From: Seminavis robusta
Lineage: Eukaryota > Bacillariophyta > Bacillariophyceae > Naviculales > Naviculaceae
NCBI GenBank assembly: GCA_903772945.1
Contig: CAICTM010001935.1
Coordinates: 1-20,544, forward strand
Length of the DNA: 20,544 bases
Direction of reading: 5' to 3'
In this document: piece after piece, positions 18,137 through 20,544 of the stretch
How positions within the stretch are numbered: position 1 is the stretch's first letter
Layout: each line of letters starts with the position of its first letter
Position numbers and translations under genes: made by a program
Notes under the pieces: model-generated
What the model was told of the DNA's origin: nothing
What the model saw: only the letters and a program-made list of their open reading frames with translations
Database searches by the model: none

Positions 18137-18153
18137 AAGGTAGGTATACCTCC
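18137..18153 (-). repeat. Right 17-bp terminal inverted repeat
   Basis: AAGGTAGGTATACCTCC is the exact reverse complement of 13120-13136 and ends immediately before TTAA (18154-18157). Confidence 0.88.
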
Positions 18154-18157
18154 TTAA
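18154..18157. repeat. TTAA target-site duplication, right
   Basis: TTAA directly follows the right terminal inverted repeat and matches 13116-13119. Confidence 0.8.
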
Positions 18158-18205
18158 AGAGGTTATTGAGCTAGCTACTAGCTAGCCAGGAAGACAGTTT
18201 TGGGA

Positions 18206-19045
18206 AAGGCTGAGTCACGGACCTCGCCAATCTCGGTTGTCCAGACCGAGATTCGGAAGATTGACCAAGATTCAACGGTAGATTGACCGAGATTGGCCGA
18301 GATTAGCCTTCCAACCGAGATCGAACAACAGATCCTCATTGCTCTCCCCGTACGCCCACCACAACAGCCACCCACCACCGCAGCTACTGCTTTGCCTAGC
18401 TTCGCTCCCTGTGTTATCCAAGCCGCTCACTCAAGCCGGCTGTCTCCGGTGCAGATTCGAAAGCCATCACTCATTGAATCCTATGGACCATGGGATGGCA
18501 GTCAGTTCTCGGCCCATGACAGTCAAGTTGGTGGAAGTTGAAAAACAAGGGTAAGTCTCCGGTTGTCTGCAGTATCAGAATAGAAGAGAAAACCATATCT
18601 ATTTCTTACTTTCTATTCTCTTACTGCCGACGGCCGAGAAGATCCCATTGTTGCGGCTTCTTCATTTTTAATGATGATGGTAACAAGGACATGAGGAAGT
18701 TCATTCTTGTTAACTCAAACGTCTTGGATCTCGGTCTTTGAATCTCGGTCTCTTTTAAAAGGCTTGAATCTCGGTCAATCTCAGTCAATCTTGGTTGACA
18801 CTCGTTCTAGTTAACGGGCCTGATAGTTAACTCGTTTTTGCTTTCAACCTTTTTGGCCCCTCTTAATAAATCTTTATTTGTTACCCTAATTGAGTATGAC
18901 CAGCCAATAAGCCTTATTTTCCAATCTTGGTCAATCTCGGTCAATAGCCAAGATTGACCTTTGTTAAGCAAGATTGGCCTAGATTGACCAATATTGACCC
19001 AAAGATTGATCAAGATTGGCAAGTTCCAGACCAAGATCCAGCCTT
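18206..19045. repeat. Probable non-autonomous element with many AATCTCGGTC-type motifs
   Basis: Three clusters (about 18215-18330, 18725-18800 and 18925-19035) hold roughly twenty copies of AATCTCGGTC or its variants in both orientations, often joined as GATTGACC or GGTCAATC. The outer ends look like a diverged inverted repeat: AAGGCTG (18206-18212) then GCCAATCT (18226-18233) on the left, matched by AGATTGGC (19013-19020) then CAGCCTT (19039-19045) on the right. Many subterminal copies of a short motif are typical of hAT- and CACTA-type elements. No transposase or clear target duplication is visible, so superfamily and exact ends are unsure. The central part has no recognised gene. Confidence 0.5.
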
Positions 19046-20158
19046 CACGGGACTCATCAATGCACTACGCTAAAAGCTAGTGTAAAGATCTTTCGAGTGT
19101 TTTGAGTTTGAGAGAATGAAAGTTACCACAGCAATGATTGAACAACTTCTCTTTGCCTTGGCACAATCCACACAGGAAGGCTTCAACTGTGGGGAAACTA
19201 GTGCTACTGAGGCTGTATCTGTCAACTATCCTTTCATTACTTCTTCTTCTTTAACTATCTAAAATCAACTGAACACAAAATCCTCGACAGCACTCAGCAT
19301 GCAGCTTTGGCTCTCTTGCATCTTCATTTGGCTGGTGCTGGCAAGCTAACTTTCTATATTGTCTTGGCTGAAGAACTGCATCATCCTTGGGTATATTAGA
19401 GTTCCTCAGCTATTTCTGTATTGCCAGATGGCTGCACTGCTGACCCTACTGTTGGAGTATACAGATGTCACAGCGATTCTTCCACCTGGTTAAACCAGCA
19501 CAGCTGCTTCGCACCACAATGGGAATTCACGTGGATTTCCACTCATCGGGACCAATGAACTACCAAGGCTGCTCCAAGACGCAGACGGAGTAACCATCTT
19601 CTGAAACAGACGTGGGTTACCAGTATCCATGACCGGTTGTCATGGACAGGAACGTGAGTCCCGCGCAGAGGTCGAGAAGACTCTCCGGATGAACATGGAC
19701 TTCGTCGCAAGTTCACGCGCGTCAATCGTGACGAGATTCACCACATCCGTTTCAAACCGGAAATACGTTAAGGAACGTCGCCAACGACTTATCCAGAAAA
19801 ACACCGATAGGAGAACACGACACGTGTCCCTCATCAACACCATTCAACGATACTATGATGATTCATCAGTATCAGAACCGTTAGTACGGTCAGCCAACGC
19901 ACAAAGGTCCTTACCACACAGACCGAGTCAATACAATGGCACTGTACGGCTCCGACATACTACCGCCAGTAGCGGCACAGTCTACCAGACTTGGAACATA
20001 AGGTATTTACACCCATACAAGGCCTGATCCCCTTGTAGGATTGCCATCGTGACGCACATGTCTACATCCAATCTCCGGAGAGTGCCCCGCACTTTAATTC
20101 ATATGTTCTCCTGTCCGACTGATGTCGTGCCTTCCGTGACCCTTGTCAGGGGCGAATG
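19046..20158. other. Intergenic, no gene recognised; one open frame of unknown nature
   Basis: The stretch has no motif I can name. An ATG-started frame of 132 codons on the plus strand (19629-20027) encodes a very basic, Ser/Thr/Arg-rich product (EVEKTLRMNMDF, KYVKERRQRLIQKNTDRR). Its base composition seems less AT-rich than its surroundings. It could be part of a retroelement internal region or chance. No zinc knuckle, protease, integrase or RNase H motif is present in it. Confidence 0.4.
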
Positions 20159-20239
20159 CAATACACGGCTCTTAGCCTTATTCGCGACTCGATCCTAGAT
20201 AGGGTTTGAGTTGCGAATAAGGCTAAGAGCCGTGTATTG
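20159..20239. repeat. Perfect 27-bp inverted repeat (hairpin)
   Basis: Arms 20159-20185 and 20213-20239 are exact reverse complements over 27 bases. The stem extends inward by one G:U and four further pairs (20186-20190 with 20208-20212), leaving a 17-nt loop at 20191-20207. An RNA copy would form a stem of about 32 pairs. The right arm ends within the first two bases of the probable LTR. Confidence 0.92.
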
Positions 20240-20544
20240 TTCGACTCATGACTGAGTCTTTCGTGAATAGTCACTGGACAGGGTTCTCATGACCGCTAGT
20301 CATACTAGGTCGATGGTGAAACATCGCGCTAGATATTTAGCTGGCGTGGAGAGATTCCACGCTACTAGATAAATGCTAGACGAATCTTCCACGCGTTCCG
20401 TTTTTGGATCGTGGAGTGAGTAGGATTGCTACCACAACCTACTCTATCACCTCTACAGTCTCCCGCGGGAGTTCAGATCTACGATCCTCTTGATTGTGGA
20501 TCTCTCTCGTTGATTAGTTTTCATAGCTTTCTAATCCTCTCAAC
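20238..20544 (+). repeat. Probable LTR start, running off the window end
   Basis: The segment begins TGTTCGAC and the window stops at CTCAAC. If the next base is A, the ends would be TGTT...AACA, as in copia LTRs. It contains the 13-mer CTAGATATTTAGC (20329-20341), also found in the copia LTR at 576-588, and a small hairpin GCGTGGA-GAGAT-TCCACGC (20344-20362). No polypurine tract precedes it, so it is more likely a 5' or solo LTR than a 3' LTR. The call is tentative. Confidence 0.4.

Larger units (their letters stand above)
13120..18153 (+). mobile_element. TTAA-specific DNA transposon (Kolobok-like) with transposase and RPA-like gene
   Basis: The 5034-bp element is bounded by perfect 17-bp terminal inverted repeats (13120-13136 and 18137-18153) beginning GGAGGTATACC, each flanked on the outside by TTAA. 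Inside are a frameshifted DDE transposase reading rightward (13480-16054) and a second gene reading leftward (16140-17585), which converge with 85 bp between their stop codons. TTAA duplication is established for the Kolobok and piggyBac superfamilies. The transposase motifs are not piggyBac-like but fit the Mutator-like/Kolobok group, so I call it Kolobok-like. The identical TIRs suggest recent activity or selection on the ends. The element sits 519 bp downstream of the protease gene and does not break any recognised gene. Its superfamily name is inference; its boundaries are directly visible. Confidence 0.82.

Noticed and set aside
13100..18170. Mutator-style 9-11 bp target duplication around the transposon
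   Set aside because: Flanking bases outside the TTAA do not match on the two sides; TTAA is the only shared sequence.
1..20186. Similarity of positions 1-20 to the hairpin arm near 20166-20186 (CGGCT...TTATTCGCG)
   Set aside because: Needs gaps, and positions 1-20 are explained as copia coding sequence; likely chance.
1..20544. CRISPR array, bacterial operon or phage genes
   Set aside because: No regularly spaced direct repeats; introns and a eukaryotic tRNA point to nuclear eukaryotic DNA.

Overview
The window looks like nuclear DNA of a stramenopile alga, most likely a diatom. The grounds are: spliceosomal introns of about 90-140 bp with GT..AG ends, a eukaryotic tRNA-Glu, a small helicase-associated (HA) domain protein of a type common in diatoms, a trypsin with a diatom-style C-terminal beta domain, degenerate Ty1/copia remnants, and GTAC/ACCGGT-rich intergenic DNA. 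I cannot name the species from the sequence alone.

Layout. Positions 1-760 are the decayed 3' end of a Ty1/copia element: a broken reverse transcriptase/RNase H C-terminus, then a short LTR with perfect TGTTGG...CCAACA ends. Positions 761-2658 are mostly non-coding, with an 11-bp minisatellite and a tRNA-Glu(UUC) gene on the minus strand. Positions 2659-12596 are the host gene block: an HA-domain protein (+), a COG0523/CobW GTPase (-), a four-exon plant-type acetylornithine deacetylase (+, divergent from the GTPase), a low-complexity basic/acidic protein with repeated RW motifs (-), a 2.4-kb gap rich in GTAC palindromes, and a two-exon secreted trypsin-like protease (+).

Positions 13120-18153 are the most striking part. 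This is a complete-looking 5.03-kb DNA transposon with perfect 17-bp terminal inverted repeats, flanked on both sides by TTAA. TTAA target duplications are the hallmark of Kolobok and piggyBac elements. Inside are a DDE transposase of the Mutator-like (PF20700-type)/Kolobok kind on the plus strand, split over three frames by two -1 shifts at 5-nt homopolymers, and a convergent second gene on the minus strand. The N-terminal part of the second gene's product reads like an RPA70 N-terminal OB fold. A TTAA-inserting transposon with a transposase plus an RPA-like accessory protein is my best candidate for something undescribed here.

Positions 18200-20544 hold more repeats: a probable non-autonomous element packed with AATCTCGGTC-type motifs in both orientations, a stretch with one unrecognised basic ORF, a 27-bp perfect inverted repeat forming a hairpin, and directly against it a probable LTR start (TGTTCGAC...) that runs off the window end. 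The host genes are housekeeping or secretory functions with no obvious shared pathway; the two transposon genes plainly belong together.
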